In this document: one piece after another, positions 47,581 to 60,282 of the stretch
How positions within the stretch are numbered: the first letter of the stretch is position 1
Layout of the letters: the number at the start of each line of letters is the position of its first letter
DNA from: Gonocerus acuteangulatus
Lineage: Eukaryota; Arthropoda; Insecta; Hemiptera; Coreidae
NCBI GenBank assembly: GCA_946811695.1
Contig: OX328123.1
Span: 35,817,660-35,881,659, forward strand
Reading direction: 5' to 3'
Length of the DNA stretch: 64,000 bases
Position numbers and translations under genes: made by a program
Notes under the pieces: generated by a model
Databases searched by the model: none
Told to the model about the DNA's origin: nothing
Seen by the model: only the letters and a program-made list of their open reading frames with translations

Positions 47581-47900
47581 TTTAACTGGGGACATTTTCG
47601 GTGTCTTAGGTAGGATCGATAAAGATTCGAAGAAATTTTTCAAAAATTCTGTCATGAGTGCAACCTCAATAGCTACTTTCCTTCTGAGGAAAGTGCTAAA
47701 AAAAAAAACTAAAATAAGAAAATAATCCTCTTTAACACAGATACACATGCATAAGTACACATAAAAAGGACCATTTTTTAAATCTATGAGATAGATTCGA
47801 TGCAAATTTAAAGAATCGTTTTAATAATTCTTTAACGAGAGCTACCTCAATGGCAACATTTTCCGGAATGTGACGAAATGTTGTATTTAAATTACACATT
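47577..47900 (-). repeat. two diverged copies of a dispersed motif
   Basis: AATTCT.T.A.GAG.GC.ACCTCAAT and a following TTTCC segment occur at about 47640-47700 and 47810-47870; a relative is at 54710-54780 (inverted). Confidence 0.5.
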
Positions 47901-48056
47901 AAGTTAAAATTTGATATCAAATTATTTAAAATTACATAATATATCGATTAAGAAATATCACCCGCGAATATCCTCCCGGAACTCAGATAATTAGCCCTTG
48001 TTAACACAATTTTCAGATAGACACTGGCATTATTCATTCTCTGAGTTTGTGAATCC

Positions 48057-48347
48057 CAGGGCCGCCACATGGGGGGGACTACCGGGTACAGTTGTCCCGG
48101 TCCCGGGCCCCCACGGCGCCCGGGACCGGGACTCGCTGAGTAGAAAAATTGTGTAGGTTATGAGCTTGTAAAAAGAACTACTTCACCGATTGTCAGCTTT
48201 TATTCTCATTTCGCTCAAAACTCAAGATGAAAGTAATTTTAAAATGTCCAAAATTCTTTAGCAAAGTATTAGAATTTTCAGTCTGGCTCTGAGAAGAGTG
48301 GGCCCGTGATCAGGTCCCGGGCCCGGCTCTGAGATGTGGCGGCCCTG
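48057..48347 (+). mobile_element. hAT-type MITE, family 1 copy (perfect 8 bp duplication)
   Basis: GTGAATCC at 48049-48056 and 48348-48355. Perfect inverted ends CAGGGCCGCCACAT. 291 bp, GC-rich ends and an AT-rich middle shared with 12132-12446 (TCATTTCGCTCAAAA, CTGGCTCT.AGAAGAG). Confidence 0.93.
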
Positions 48348-48785
48348 GTGAATCCGACGACAGAGTGGACATGTGAGGCCGTTGTAGAAGCATGGATGTC
48401 CAAATCCAGAACTATATTACTCAATATTTGAAGAGTTATGTTTGATTTGAATGGGGGCCATCGGGTTTCTAGTGAATGTGTCAAGCAGAATCCATTACAT
48501 TCGAGGGATATTACATTCATTGCCGATTATCCAGCTCGGCTCCATTCATTTTATCTCCTATTTGTAATTCCTATCAACGTGGGGTGGTATTTAAACATTG
48601 CTCCATTATTTTTACCTACAATGGAGGAAGAAAGTATAAATGTTAATACTATGCTAGGTTCCTCTGGATTCTTCCAGAAAACTCGATTCTTTGATAAATC
48701 AATTCATTTTTTTTGTCCTCGATCTACAAATTATTTAGGGTTGTTTATAAGAATAGTAGACTATGTATGTATGAGGTTAGCTCTC

Positions 48786-49090
48786 TCCTGAGGGCTAGGT
48801 TAGTTCAGTGGTAGCGCACTCAACTAATATGGCGAAGGAGCCGAGCTCAAATCCCAAGCAAGCACTATAGATTTTTATCATGCAGTGTCTTCGTTCGTGG
48901 GTTAGATTCGGCCTGCCGAATCCAAACCGGTGGGTTGGACCGTCCCTAGGCTAACCCAGCCTTTCGTTTATTTATTCATGGGTACCTTTAAAGGGGAAAA
49001 TCAGGCAGCCGGAGCGTAGCACTGACCACACTATCTCCCTAGTGTGCCGTATGGTCATGAATCAGATACCTCTATAGTATCTGCCTCTTT
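48786..49090 (+). mobile_element. SINE-C, full-length copy
   Basis: Head GGCTAGGTTAGTTCAGTGGT and GAGCTCAAATCCC, body GACCGTCCCTAGGCTAACCC, end GATACCTCTATAGTATCTGC. Confidence 0.85.
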
Positions 49091-49884
49091 GACTGTTTTT
49101 TTTTTAATGGATTGAAATTCCGATTACAAAATATGTACTATAAAATATAGTATTTAAAGTAGAGTATGCTAAATAATTTATCTATAAATTTAAGTCATAA
49201 TTTTTAAGATTATTTTATCCGATCCTCATAAGGGGAAACATTTTATCTACTGTTTAAAGAAACATTTGAATGGTTTGCTCCAAAAAGGTGGTAGTTCCAA
49301 TGTTTCTAGTTTTGGGGAGACAAAGAAAACAAATCATTTTAAAAAGTACTAAATAGTATATTTTTCGATCTAACGCTCACACGTTTCTTTGGATTTTATT
49401 TTATTTAACATGCAAATCACCTTGCTGTTGTGAAGCTCAGTAAATAAATAATGTTTAATAGCAATGAGATTATTCAAAAATAATCATTCATAAATCAAGA
49501 AAGAAGTTCTCTTCTCAAAAGACCTAAATATAGTTTGTTCCTATTTATTAGGAGTGTCGTGGGATCACGTTGGAATGGCGCACGTCCTCCCATTCTAGTT
49601 TGTTCGTATCAATATTAGATTGATCTACATAGCTACCTAGACAAGTAGAAAATGAGAAGAATGAAGTATTAGATCGTGGAGTTGTCTAATATTTTCGCGC
49701 TTAATGCAGGTGGTGCTTTTAAATTAGGCAACACAGTCGAGTGCACTTTTTCCCGAGATCCTTGAGATAGGAATATACTCCTTGGCTTCTAGACTCCTTC
49801 CAATATAAATAGATATTTTTTCATAGATTAAAATTCAATTTTGTTAAAAGTATATAAAAATATAACTAGAAACAATATACCGAT
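49091..49884. other. no recognisable feature
   Basis: AT-rich DNA; nothing assigned. Confidence 0.4.
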
Positions 49885-51730
49885 TTGAAAAATGGACTCG
49901 ACAAACAGGTTTATCGTTCTCAACTACGAAGACCAGAGCTTTACATTTCTGTAGAAAAGTACGTCATTGCAATCCACCATTATCTATATTCAATCAGCCG
50001 ATCGATTCTATGGATAAAATGAAGTTCTTGGGTTTGACGTTCGACAAGAAGTTAAACTGGATTGAACACATCAAAGATTTGGGAAACAAATGTACATCAA
50101 ACAAGCCTTTTACGTATATTCAGAGTACTCGTCAGATCGGAACTCGATTACGGGTCGTTCATCTATTCCTCCGGTAACCAAAAAGCTCTCCGGATGCTTG
50201 ATGTAGTACATAACGCAGCAATGAGGTTAAGCACTGGAGCATTCCGAACATCACCGATCGAAAGCCTTCAAGTGGAATGCGCTGAACCTTCTCTGTACAA
50301 CAGGAGAAATTTCTTGGGGTTTTGTTTCCTAGGCAAACTTCTATCAAGAGGAAATCATCAGCGACTATACAATCAAAAATGACAACCATCGACACGAAAT
50401 AGTTTTTGTTCTAGGTTTAGAAAAACTCTCTGCAAATAGAAATTCCTACGTTTTGGTCTACCAGAAAAATAAACAATCTCCATGGGACACAGAGAAAATA
50501 GTTATCGACAAGATAATGACAAAGGTAAACAAAAAAGAGAACCCACCAAATACCATAATTGCTGAGTTTTTGGCAAACCTCACAAACTATTTGGTCATGA
50601 ACTAATCTAAACAGATGGATCCAAGTCATCAAATGGAGTATGATTTGCTTTCACAACAAGAACAACTAAAAAAGTTACTGTTCTGCGAGAAGAATGCAGT
50701 TCGTTTAGTGCTGAAGTAGTCGCTATCCATGATGCGATAACGTTTACTTCAATAAACCAAATTCCCAAAGCTCTGATTATATCAGACTCATTAAGCGTTC
50801 TAATAGCACTACAAGAAAAGGAACCCACTGAAGGTCTCATTCGCTCTAGCAAAGATTTACTATGGAAAGCAAAGAAGGCAAGACAAATGGTATCATTCAT
50901 ATGGGTTCCATCGCAGAGCGGCATTCAGGGGAATGAGGCCGTCGACAAGCTCGCATCATAAAGCAAAGTCAATGATGAAATAGATAATAAAATAATGCTG
51001 TCCGACTGGAAATATTTAATAAAAGAAACACAACACAGGCTCTGGACCAAACAGTTGCTTGAAAAAAAAACGAGAAAAAGCTCAGAAAAATTAAGACAAT
51101 ACCGAAACTGTGGCACACAAGCGAACGGTCTTCAAGAAGAGAAGAAGCTGTTCTGTGCCTTAATCTGCACAGAACAACTGTGGAACCGATCCTTAACCTG
51201 ATCGGCCATTACCTTCTTAGCCATGAATACCTGTTGCTCAACCTATATCCACCTTCATGCAGCTGTGATGTAGGGGAGCTTCTGACAGTAGAACATCTGT
51301 TAGTCTCACGCAGGAACTACTCTACCATTAGAAAATCGCTGGGTATCGGATCTTCTATTGAAGAAATTCTTGGAGATAATGAAGAGACCATAAAAAAAAA
51401 CGTTTCAAATTTTTAAGAAGAACCGACTTATATTCAAAATTATAACTTCAATTTTTTTCTTTTATTATTTTTTAAACTAACATTCATTGAATTATTATCA
51501 GATATATTCTTTTTTATCTATATGTTCTATTATATTTGAGTTATTTATTATAGTTATTAATATTTTATTATTATCATAATTGCTATAATTATTTATTCTA
51601 TGACCATTTTAATTTAATCTTCCTTCATTATTATTTAATTATCAACCATTTCTTATTTTACCTTTAATTGACAATTGCCAATGATCCTAAAGGATAGAGG
51701 CAAAATGAAATAAAAAAATAATAAATAAAA
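49885..51730 (+). mobile_element. I-superfamily-like LINE, 3' half, decayed
   Basis: RT C-terminus and thumb: KTRALHFCRKVRHCNPPLSI, MKFLGLTFDKKLNW, then after a frameshift RSELDYGSFIYSSGNQKAL, GAFRTSPIESLQVE. An RNase H domain follows at 50611-50960 (TDGSKSSNGV, ISDSLSVLIAL, WVPSQSGIQGNEAVDKLAS). The C-terminus has PPSCSCDVGELLTVEHLL. Several stops and frameshifts. RNase H after RT excludes Jockey proper and fits the I group. 3' UTR CCAATGATCCTAAAGGATAG matches 11395. Confidence 0.88.
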
Positions 51731-52020
51731 ATATAACTGAATGAGAGAGTGGTAATGAATAAATAAACAGAGTTAATCACTCAACGGTATTTATATTGTC
51801 TGCTCGCTTATTAATGCACACCGCTTTACATTATCAGTTTAAACAGCTGAAAGCTATTCTCGGGAAATTAAAACTACTCACTTTTATCCAGAGCAGAGGC
51901 AAATTATAATCCCGTCACTAATGGTAAATCAAATATGACTCTTTCTCGGAAAAATATAAACATAAAAATATATAGGTCTTCACTTCGAAATTATCTTTTT
52001 AAATGCATTTTTTATTTTTT

Positions 52021-52330
52021 TTATTTTAATTATTCTGCCTCTACTCATATTGGTCATTGGCAGTGAAAATTGGCTATTATTCATTATATATTCTCTCCTT
52101 TAGATAGGTTAAAACGTTTTGAATGGTTGTTTCATCATCTTTTAGTGCTTCCTCTAAGCTGGTATATGAAGAGTTGGTAGAATATTCTCAAATTTGTCGC
52201 TGGAAAAAATATTCTACTGTCTATGGTTTATCGCATGTTTCACAATTCGGTAGGTGTAGAGCCTTTAGGAGGTAAGTAGGTGTTAGCGCAGGGTGCCCTA
52301 TTCTTAATCCTGGATTGACACAGCCGTTGA
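52021..52330 (-). mobile_element. I-superfamily-like LINE, 3' end
   Basis: Minus strand: CTTAGAGGAAGCACTAAAAG encoding LEEALKDDETTIQN, LKALHLP..CETC, and the GCCAATGACCAATATGAGTA 3' UTR with an A/T-rich tail. Confidence 0.8.
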
Positions 52331-53129
52331 CATCTACGGTAATGACACCGTGGGGTACATTTTTACCCCATACTTTTAAAAATTTTAAAATAAATAAATT
52401 TCAATTTTCTCTTTTGCTTTTTTTATGTAACAACAATGTATAAACCAGGAACATCAAAAAATATATTCAAACAGTAATAAATGTGCAAAAGATTTATTAA
52501 AGTTCAGAAAATAGCAAGGAACACTCAATATTGTTCATGCACTAATTAATTATCCTAAAAAAATATTACTAAACTGAGAATATTTATTATGAACAGTAAA
52601 CTAGAATGATCAAAAGCCATAGAAAATACAATGTTCGGTCATATTGAGTCTCGTTAATATTCAACACATTTTGGTGATCGGTGATCGCGGCACATCGTCT
52701 TTCTACACACAGATCATAGCGTTTTCGTCTTCCTGTATCCTTTCTGTTACACAATTAATATGTCACGGGTTTGTCCAAGGTAAGGAAAGATGTTGAAGGT
52801 CTGTCAGGAGTTGATTCATCACCTAAAACAAAAAGCATCAGTGTCTTCAGTGTTTTTCGTGTGTTCTCCAGTTAGGCACTAACTGCCACCTGAGCTTTCA
52901 CCTGTTGGTAGCCCCAAATCAAAGAGAAAATCTTTTCTGGGCAGTTTTCAGACTATTTTGTGACTTAGAAAGGCGTACATAAAAGTGAAGTTTTATCAGA
53001 TGAGCGAAAAAGTGATCCTTTAACTACACCATGGGGTAAAAACCCCATACACAACAAGTGACCTCATGCAGCGATTTGCAGACAAGTGGCTTTGTTCATA
53101 TGAGGTTATACCAGATATTATCTGGTAAT
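52331..53129. other. no recognisable feature
   Basis: Nothing assigned apart from GGGGTA-type short repeats around 52350 and 53030. Confidence 0.4.
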
Positions 53130-53252
53130 AGGCAGCACTGTGGCCACAAGAATGTAGGAGCAAGGCTCTCAGGGAAAAATGTAAAACAAAAATATGGAAA
53201 ACACCTTTACGGAGAGAGGAAGTTGTTTTGCCCAGATTGACCCTGGATTGAC
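53130..53252 (+). mobile_element. LINE fragment, same family as 10972
   Basis: CACTGTGGCCACAAGAATGT, CTCAGGGAAAAATGTAAAAC and AGAGAGGAAGTTGT match 11015-11130 (AALWPQECRSK.LREK-like peptide). Confidence 0.7.
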
Positions 53253-53297
53253 ACCGTGCGTTGAAAAATACCCCACACTTTGTTCTATGGTGTGTTT

Positions 53298-53391
53298 CCT
53301 TAATTTCTGGAAATCACAGAGACTCTGGCAGATAATGCACTTAGATTATTTAGGGAGAAGGAGGGTCTCTGTGATTTCCAGAAATTAAGGC
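53298..53391. repeat. inverted repeat, 25 bp arms
   Basis: CCTTAATTTCTGGAAATCAC and its complement around a 45 bp loop. Confidence 0.85.
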
Positions 53392-54389
53392 AACCTGAAA
53401 AGTTTATGTATATTCCATCGGGAATTGCTAATAGCAATATAGTCATTGTTAATTTTATTGCAGCTTTTAGGAATTCAATGACGATGTTTTTTCTTCTGCG
53501 AAATCAATCAGTGATTCAATATAAAGGTGTGATTTTGAAGTCGTGTTTTAACAGCTTTTATTTGGAATTTTTCGTCTAAAGGGCAAATCAGTGGAAGTTG
53601 ACGTCTTGATTACGAAACCAATCAACTCTAAGGGTGGGGGGAAGGGGTGATCATCCGTTTAAAATCTGCTAAGCTTCGTGAATCCTCGACTCCCTTCGTG
53701 TATTTCCGCCGTCCACCCCTTGGTCGTGCGCTGTCGCTCATTCCCCTGCAGACTGCCTCCGAGATGAGTTCAGTGCCGTCCCCTTTACTGTCCGCACTCT
53801 CTCAATCACCGCTACTCTAATAACTGTTAACCGGTTATCATATGATGATATTTAGCCGAAATATCATTCGTTCCACCTCCAGTCGGATTTAGAAGGATAG
53901 ATTATGAACTATGCCGTGATTGGGGTGCCTCATGTGAGTCCTGTGTCGGCCTCGGCCACTGAGGCTAGGTTATATAAACTCCAGAATGTGCTTTGTGCTC
54001 TAATGTCTTGAATACTCTTCACTTATTCATCGAATCCTGGCTGTGTGAAGACCAGGATAGTCATTCAAGGTAACATACTTCATTAGTATTTTTAAAATTA
54101 TTTCTTCTTGCTTAAGAAACCTAAAACGTCCAGCAAGCTGAAGCTACGTACCTCAGCACATTCTTCAACTAGATGGTTAGTTACGCCACACTGATGAGGA
54201 ACGTGGTTAAACACACCAATGAAATGTATATAGAAAGTATAGATCTTAACCACCTGACAAACAGAAAAATATGTTTTGGTAAATACCTACTAGTACTTAT
54301 ATTTTGAACAATATTTATATGAACAGCTGACACAATTATTTAAAAAAAGAAAAAAAAAAAAGAAAAAAGAAAAACAAAATTGTTCCTGA
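53392..54389. other. no recognisable feature
   Basis: No gene or named repeat seen. ATGATGATATTTAGCCGAAA near 53844 is a short palindromic patch. Confidence 0.4.
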
Positions 54390-54680
54390 GTGAGCTTCCT
54401 CTTCAAATGGACTGATTTTGCTTATTTTCCAATGATTGATTATTTTCTCAATGATCGAGGACGACGTATGCCAAGCTTCATTAAAATATTGCAAAAATTA
54501 CGGCCTGTATTGGACAATTTATCATTTTAATAAGGAATGAGCCCCAATTTCTAATGAAATTATTTTCATATTTCTATTTTCAAATTCTTATCAAAAGATT
54601 GGACTAGCTAATAAGCTCGTCCAATTGTTTGATAAGACAACGTTGTCTGCCGAGCTTCGGTGTGCAAGACATTGGTGTTC
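54390..54680 (+). repeat. dispersed 145 bp-repeat family, two diverged units
   Basis: AAATGGACTGATTTTGCTTA, CCAAGCTTCATTAAAATATT and ATTACGGCCTGTATTGG match units of 46620-47045. Confidence 0.6.
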
Positions 54681-54806
54681 ATAGACTCGTCGATGGAGAT
54701 ATGAAGACGTTTTTCAAAACTTCTGTCCTGAGTGCACCCTACATAGCCACATTCCGAAAACTTCTTAAACAGCCTGAAGAAAATTATGAGATCAATATAT
54801 ATATTT

Positions 54807-54814
54807 GGGACACC

Positions 54815-54880
<66 letters not shown>

Positions 54881-54881
54881 A
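54807..54881. repeat. CAGGGTGTCCC end fragment, (TA)n and (GT)n
   Basis: TTGGGACACCCTG directly joins a TA array (as in the CAGGGTGTC foldbacks), then (GT)n from about 54859. Confidence 0.7.
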
Positions 54882-54899
54882 TTTATTACGCATAATTTG

Positions 54900-55740
54900 A
54901 AATAAATTATTCGGGAGGTAATTATTATCCTTATCTATAAAACGTTTCTCCACAGAAACTCAATAAATGCAATTATACTCAGTTATTATATTTGTCAGTT
55001 GGAAATATTAAATTTACACAGTAAATATCCCATTTAAAGTAACCGATTTTAGCACAATCCCAAGGTATGAAGGAGCTTTTGAGGTTGTACTCATTAAAGA
55101 GTTTGAAAAAATTAAAAAAAAAAAATCAAAAATTGATTATGTACTTACAATTATCTTAGTTTATATATATTTATATATATGTACACATATTGCAGCCGAA
55201 AGATTTGTTCTTTCGTCACAAAAACTCCGAGCTTTCAAACAGTATCCAGCATTCGCGAGAAATAGGGTTTAGTCCAGCCCGAAATAATTTATGTGCCTTT
55301 AACTGATAGAATTATGTTCTTTCTGAAAGCAAATTTTTTATTAGAGCACTCGGAATTATTGATAGAGGCCTATTAAGAAAACAAGCAAAGTTAAATTTAT
55401 AAAAAGTTGTAATCGTTTATTATTCACAAAAGTAATTGAAGGGTTCACTGTAAAAAGGAGGTAGCACCATCTAGTTTGGAGTTAAACATTATCTCTTGCT
55501 GAAAATAATCTTCTGTACGGTTTAAGAACGATCTGCACAAATCGTCTTTTCCAGCGTTACTCGAGAAGGCGTGAAGATTGCAACAATATCATGTTCTGTT
55601 GGTTTAATCAATGATTTTACTGTTCTTAATTTTCAGTTTGATTTCAATAACAACACATAATAATAATGGGAAGGTAGGGATTATCAGGGTTCGGTCATTG
55701 CTTCTTAATAAAACTACATTTTACAAGTGAAAATGGTTTT
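54900..55740. other. no recognisable feature
   Basis: AT-rich; nothing assigned. Confidence 0.4.
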
Positions 55741-55744
55741 ATTG

Positions 55745-55895
55745 TTGCCGACGATTCGGCTTGAAATTCAAGCCTTCATCAGGGGTGTAAAAACAAGCAG
55801 GACCGATTTAATACTAACATGTACATATATTTATACGTATATATATATATATATATATATATATACGTATATATATATTTATACATATAAATATG
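55745..55895 (-). repeat. hammerhead-core-like hairpin and (TA)n
   Basis: 55752-55782 on the minus strand: CUGAUGA, A, a GGCUUGAA/UUCAAGCC stem, GAAUCG. A TA array interrupted by CG follows. Confidence 0.55.
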
Positions 55896-55899
55896 TAAA

Positions 55900-56540
55900 A
55901 AAAATATCCCTACCTTCGTATCATCAACGGTCAACAATCTCCTCTCAATCAAAATAATTATAATGGTTTGTATTATTTTTACAACTTTCTTCGAGACGTT
56001 GCATATTCCTCCATTCTTCATGTTCCATTTTCTTGGGCAAGAACGAGGTAGTTCCAAGAATGATTACACAGGTCTACAACCAAAAATTTGATTTGATGAT
56101 TTTGGCTAATCTCTGTGTTTCTCGGTGTGCTGAGGCCGAGAATGAAGTCCGTTTTTCTCTATCACGTACAGATTTTTTTCAAATCCATAGAATATAATAT
56201 ACCTGCTATACACATAAATTTGGTAAGAAGTAGGTTTTTTTTTTTTTTTCCAAACGATTTCTCTTTTTATAAACAGACATCTTTCACTAGGTGGTGTAGG
56301 CAATGACTCCCTCAGTAGATGTTGTAGGCCTGAGGGTGTCTAGGCACGACCTGTTCAGACAGGAACGTACTTGTTTGGTCTCAGATGTCACCGTCTGAAG
56401 CTAAACGAGATTGAACCTGTTGTATCAGGAACTTGGAGCTAAATTTCTGTTCATTCTCTCAGTTCAGTAGTATCAACTGAAGTGAACACATTCACTGAGG
56501 TCTCTTAGTTGTGTCAAAGTGATTAAGAACGTATTTTAAG
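55900..56540. other. no recognisable feature
   Basis: Nothing assigned; could hold regulatory sequence if the following pseudogene was once a gene. Confidence 0.35.
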
Positions 56541-56563
56541 GTTTGAAAGTGCATTTAGACAAA

Positions 56564-57824
56564 ATGTTTCATCGTCGTTGTGTTACCAGTCCAGACTACT
56601 TCTGTTTTATCTGTGGTGAGTACATAGTTAAGAAATACCAACGAAATATAACAGGTTTTGTCAAAAATGTATATTATTTATATTTTGGCTTGAGAATAGG
56701 AGGTCAAGATAAAGTGTGGGCTCCTCACAAAGTATGCCATAGCTGCGTAGAAAAACTTCGCTTATGGTACAAAGGAGAGTTAAAATCTTTCGGATTTGCT
56801 ATCCCAATGATGTGGAGGGAGCAAAAAAACCACGTTAATGACTGTTACTTTTGTAATTGTCATGTTCAAGGCTATAATTCCAAAAATCATAAGCTCATTA
56901 ACTACCCTAATGTGGAATCTGCTAGTCGTCAATACTTATGCTTCAGTTCCAGTTGGCCATTCGGAACATTTAAAAGAAACATACGAAAATTTGTCATTAG
57001 TTCTCGAACGAATTCATTATAATGAGCATAACTGGTTGATATGTGGAGACTTGAATGTACTTACTATGCTCTTAGGTCAGCAATCAGGGTACACCAAGTT
57101 CCCTTGTTTTTTATGTTTATGGGATAGCCGAGACAGAAATTCCCATTGGAACAACAAAGACTGGCCATCACGAGGAGCTCTGTCGCCAGGCCAAAAAAAT
57201 GTAATTAGGAGAAGTTTGGTTCCTTCTGACAAAATCCTGCTACCTCCTCTACACATAAAGCTAGGGCTGATAAAACAATTCGTAAAGTCTCTCAATAAAG
57301 AAGGTGAATGTTTTAAGTACTTATGCTCCAAGTTCCCACGATTAAGTGATGCATAGCTAAAAGAGGGGATCTTTGTAGGCCCAGATATTCGGAAACTTTT
57401 CACAGATCCACATTTCACTCAGACCATGAATGAGAAGTAGAAGGAAGCTTGGAATTCTTTTAATGATGTTGTTGAGAAGTTCCTTGGTAACGTGAAGGAT
57501 CCCAACTACAGAAGTATCGTGGAACGCATGTTGAAGGCATTTCAATTACAAGGTTGCAACATGAGTTTGAAGGTTCACTTCTTACATTCGCATGTGGACT
57601 ATTTTCCGGAAAACTTAGGGGAAGTAAGTGAAGAACAAGGGGAAAGGTTCCATCAGGACATCCAGGAAATGGAACGTAGGTATCAGGGCAAATGGAACGT
57701 AAACATGATGGCTGACTATTGTTGGATGCTGCAGCGTGAATCATCTGAAGAGTCCTACAGCCGGAAACGAACACGGAGAAATTTTCAAGAGAAAAAAATA
57801 CGTTTTCATAAAAATAATAACTAA
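56564..57824 (+). pseudogene. copy of an uncharacterised multi-copy zinc-ribbon protein family
   Basis: N-terminal zinc ribbon: FCFICGEYIVKK, APHKVCHSCVEKLRLW, PMMWREQKNHVNDCYFCNC, then YPNVESA. The frame shifts near 56930 and continues with SVPVGHSEHLKETYENLSLV, WLICGDLNVLTMLLGQQSG, FPCFLCLWDSRDRNSHW, LPPLHIKLGLIKQFVKSL, LGCN-like MSLKVHFLHSHVDYFPENLG, EQGERFHQDIQEMERRYQGK and MMADYCWMLQR. From memory, arthropod and cnidarian genomes contain many copies of such proteins with no assigned function; the HSH..E..ERFHQDI segment may be part of a transposase-like fold. Stops at 57354 (TAG) and about 57438 (TAG), the frameshift, and a missing middle segment (about 100-150 residues by comparison with remembered relatives) make this copy non-functional. 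It is unspliced, fitting a processed copy or a mobile element remnant. Confidence 0.75.
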
Positions 57825-58490
57825 ATATGCCACTGTTAATTCTGAAGCTGTTATTTCTACACATTTGTGTATTTTGTACAGTAAACAACATTGAAATAAC
57901 TAAAAGATCATGGAAATAAATGAAAACTCTTATTCGCCAATTCTGTTTTCTTTTAATGGTAGTACCTCTGCCCTTACTTGAGATTGAACAATTTCCTTAC
58001 GTGATAGAGAGGGACTGACCTCATGTTCGGCTTCAGCACGCCAAGGAGCATAGAGATTGACCAAAATCATCAAATCAAATTTCAGAAAGATTATTTTTGT
58101 AGACCTGTGTTATTAAATAAAAATACTGTACGTGTAAATATTATTATTGGCAGTTAGGAACAACAATATTTTTACATAGTAATTAAAAATGTTTTAAATG
58201 TTTTATTTTGGTTTCCCCAAAACTAGTAACATAGGAGCACCCTCCGTTTTGCAGCAAATCATGCAATTGGCTCATTACACATTACAGGAAAAAATTTTCT
58301 TTCATGAGCATTGGACAAAATAATCATAAAAAATATGACTTTAATTTATTGAATAATTATTAAATAATCTTTAGTTTAAATAATAGCAAACATTTCATAA
58401 TTAGAGAGGAGCCTAATTCTACTAAGTATGCTGATCATCGGAATTTAAATAACGGACAATATTATTGTTCCGGAAGAAATATTTGGTTCC
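57825..58490. other. no recognisable feature
   Basis: AT-rich; nothing assigned. Confidence 0.4.
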
Positions 58491-58494
58491 GGTG

Positions 58495-58760
58495 TAACCC
58501 CTACGTCTAATGGACCAATTTCAATTAATTTTTAGAAATTAATTAATTAATTAGACACGATTTATAGTTTTGTTTCAAGGGAACACACATTATGGCCGGC
58601 TTAGCCCCCCCACCCCAATTGTACCAATTTTGCTTCTATATGATTCGCATTAAGAGAATGCTACATATCCAGTTTCGTTGAGAAACAAACAAAATCTGGT
58701 ATCGTGTTATAACACAAAAACACTCACGCGCTCACACACACACCCATACAAGCACACACA
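58495..58760 (+). repeat. dispersed 145 bp-repeat family, diverged units, and (CA)-rich tract
   Basis: TTCCGGTGTAACCCC, TAATGGACCAATTTCAATTA and GAACACACATTATGGCCGGC follow the unit order of 46620-47045. CACACACAC patches at 58733-58760. Confidence 0.6.
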
Positions 58761-58849
58761 TACAAATATATATGTATACACAATTATTATTCAATTCCAC
58801 GATTTCTGACCTTTATTTATGTATATTTATTTATTTTTTATAAATATGG

Positions 58850-58960
58850 CACAGGTCGAAATAATAGTACTCCATTTTATGTACTATTTTATTTTTGGCA
58901 CGCCCTAAATGTTTCGTGGCCTTTATGCCACCTCCTCAGGGCCACTAAATCCCCATGTGT
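58850..58960 (-). repeat. Penelope-like end fragment with hammerhead-like core
   Basis: 58911-58939 on the minus strand: CUGAGGA, G, GUGGC/GCCAC stem, GAAAC. Closest in layout to the Penelope repeat at 43848. Confidence 0.6.
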
Positions 58961-59089
58961 GGATAGCTCGCCACCCATACTAATACAGTATTAGTGCGCA
59001 TTACTAATGCGCATTTTAAGCATAATAACCCCCCCCCCCCAAAAAAAAAAATAAAATAAAAATTTAACACCCATTTGAAAGATAATTTT

Positions 59090-59200
59090 TTGGCTAAGTT
59101 ATCTACAGTTTACTGCACTTTTCTACCCAGGATAGTTCTGGTACCTATTGTTTTTTCGAAAGAGAAGCCGCCATCCCTGGTGGGCCACGAACTTATAGGT
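59090..59200 (-). mobile_element. SINE-A copy
   Basis: Minus strand: tail (GGCTAAGTTATCTACAG), TTTCTACCCAGGATAGTTC and part of the head. Confidence 0.65.
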
Positions 59201-60180
59201 GAATAAGAAGACGAATAGATTTCAAGAACAGTTGAGAGATGAACATTAGAGAAGGTATCGTTCTAATCGAGAAACTGTGATTTGAACCATATGAAGAACA
59301 TAAAATAATCTCGATTACAAAATAGCAGAACGGTTTTTGTAATGATTTAATAATTGGACGAATGTAGTAAGTGGTAGAGGGAGGGAGGGGGAGGGGGTGA
59401 TTTGAATCGCGTTAGGACCAGGTTCATGCTTGGAATACTGATTCCCTATTGGCGAGAACAGAGAGAGAGAATTCCTCAAGAGAGACAGTTCGTGTTGGAC
59501 ATCATTTTACTGGTTTTTATAAATGCAAGACAAATTTTAGGTATTTTCTTTTTAATTTATTTTATCAAATGAAGGCAAATGCCTTATTAGAATAAATAAG
59601 AAATAAATAATTATTTATTATAATTATTCGTGAAAAACATCTTAATCTTTTTCAATTAAAAAAAAAAAAATTGTTCTCACTGTGTATATTATTGTTTTGA
59701 TGTGTAAGTCATTAAATGCACTTATATAATTAAATCTATACAATTTTAGACATTATAATTGAATCAATAACTAGATGTCCAGCTATAGTGGTTTTCCTCT
59801 GCAGGAAACTAGCTCATATATATTTGTTTGTGTACGTTGTATATGAAAAGAAGCTGTTTCTTATGTCATGGTTCATGTAAGGTTTTCCTTTCCCAAGAGA
59901 GGGAGAAGAATTTAATATATTCCGGATTATAAGAATGGCTTCCCTTCTTAGGTGACAAAATTACCATAAATATTTGTATAATATTTAAGCCCTAGAAATA
60001 AAAACCTCGTATTCTCAGATAAATAGTGAATTATTTTATATAGAATAGCCTAGATTGTCTGCATGGAATAGTACATATTGTATTTGTTGAACTTTCCGAG
60101 ATATTCAGTTTGGGATCATAAACGATTTTTTTTTTTAATTTTCTTCAAATCTTCGTTGATTCTAACTGCGAGGTCTGACC
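59201..60180. other. no recognisable feature
   Basis: AT-rich with a G-rich patch (GGGAGGGAGGGGGAGGGGG near 59380). Nothing assigned. Confidence 0.4.
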
Positions 60181-60209
60181 ACGATTCTTTTTAAAATTTG
60201 TGAAATGTG

Positions 60210-60220
<11 letters not shown>

Positions 60221-60258
<38 letters not shown>
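60221..60258. repeat. (TA)n microsatellite
   Basis: TA array followed by AAGTCCATAAG, just left of HINE G. Confidence 0.9.
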
Positions 60259-60261
<3 letters not shown>

Positions 60262-60282
60262 TCCATAAGTAATGTCGGTTTT

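Noticed and set aside
48438..48791. Plus-strand frame of 117 codons
   Set aside because: No recognisable domain, low-complexity composition and no splice context; overlaps no known repeat but looks like chance.
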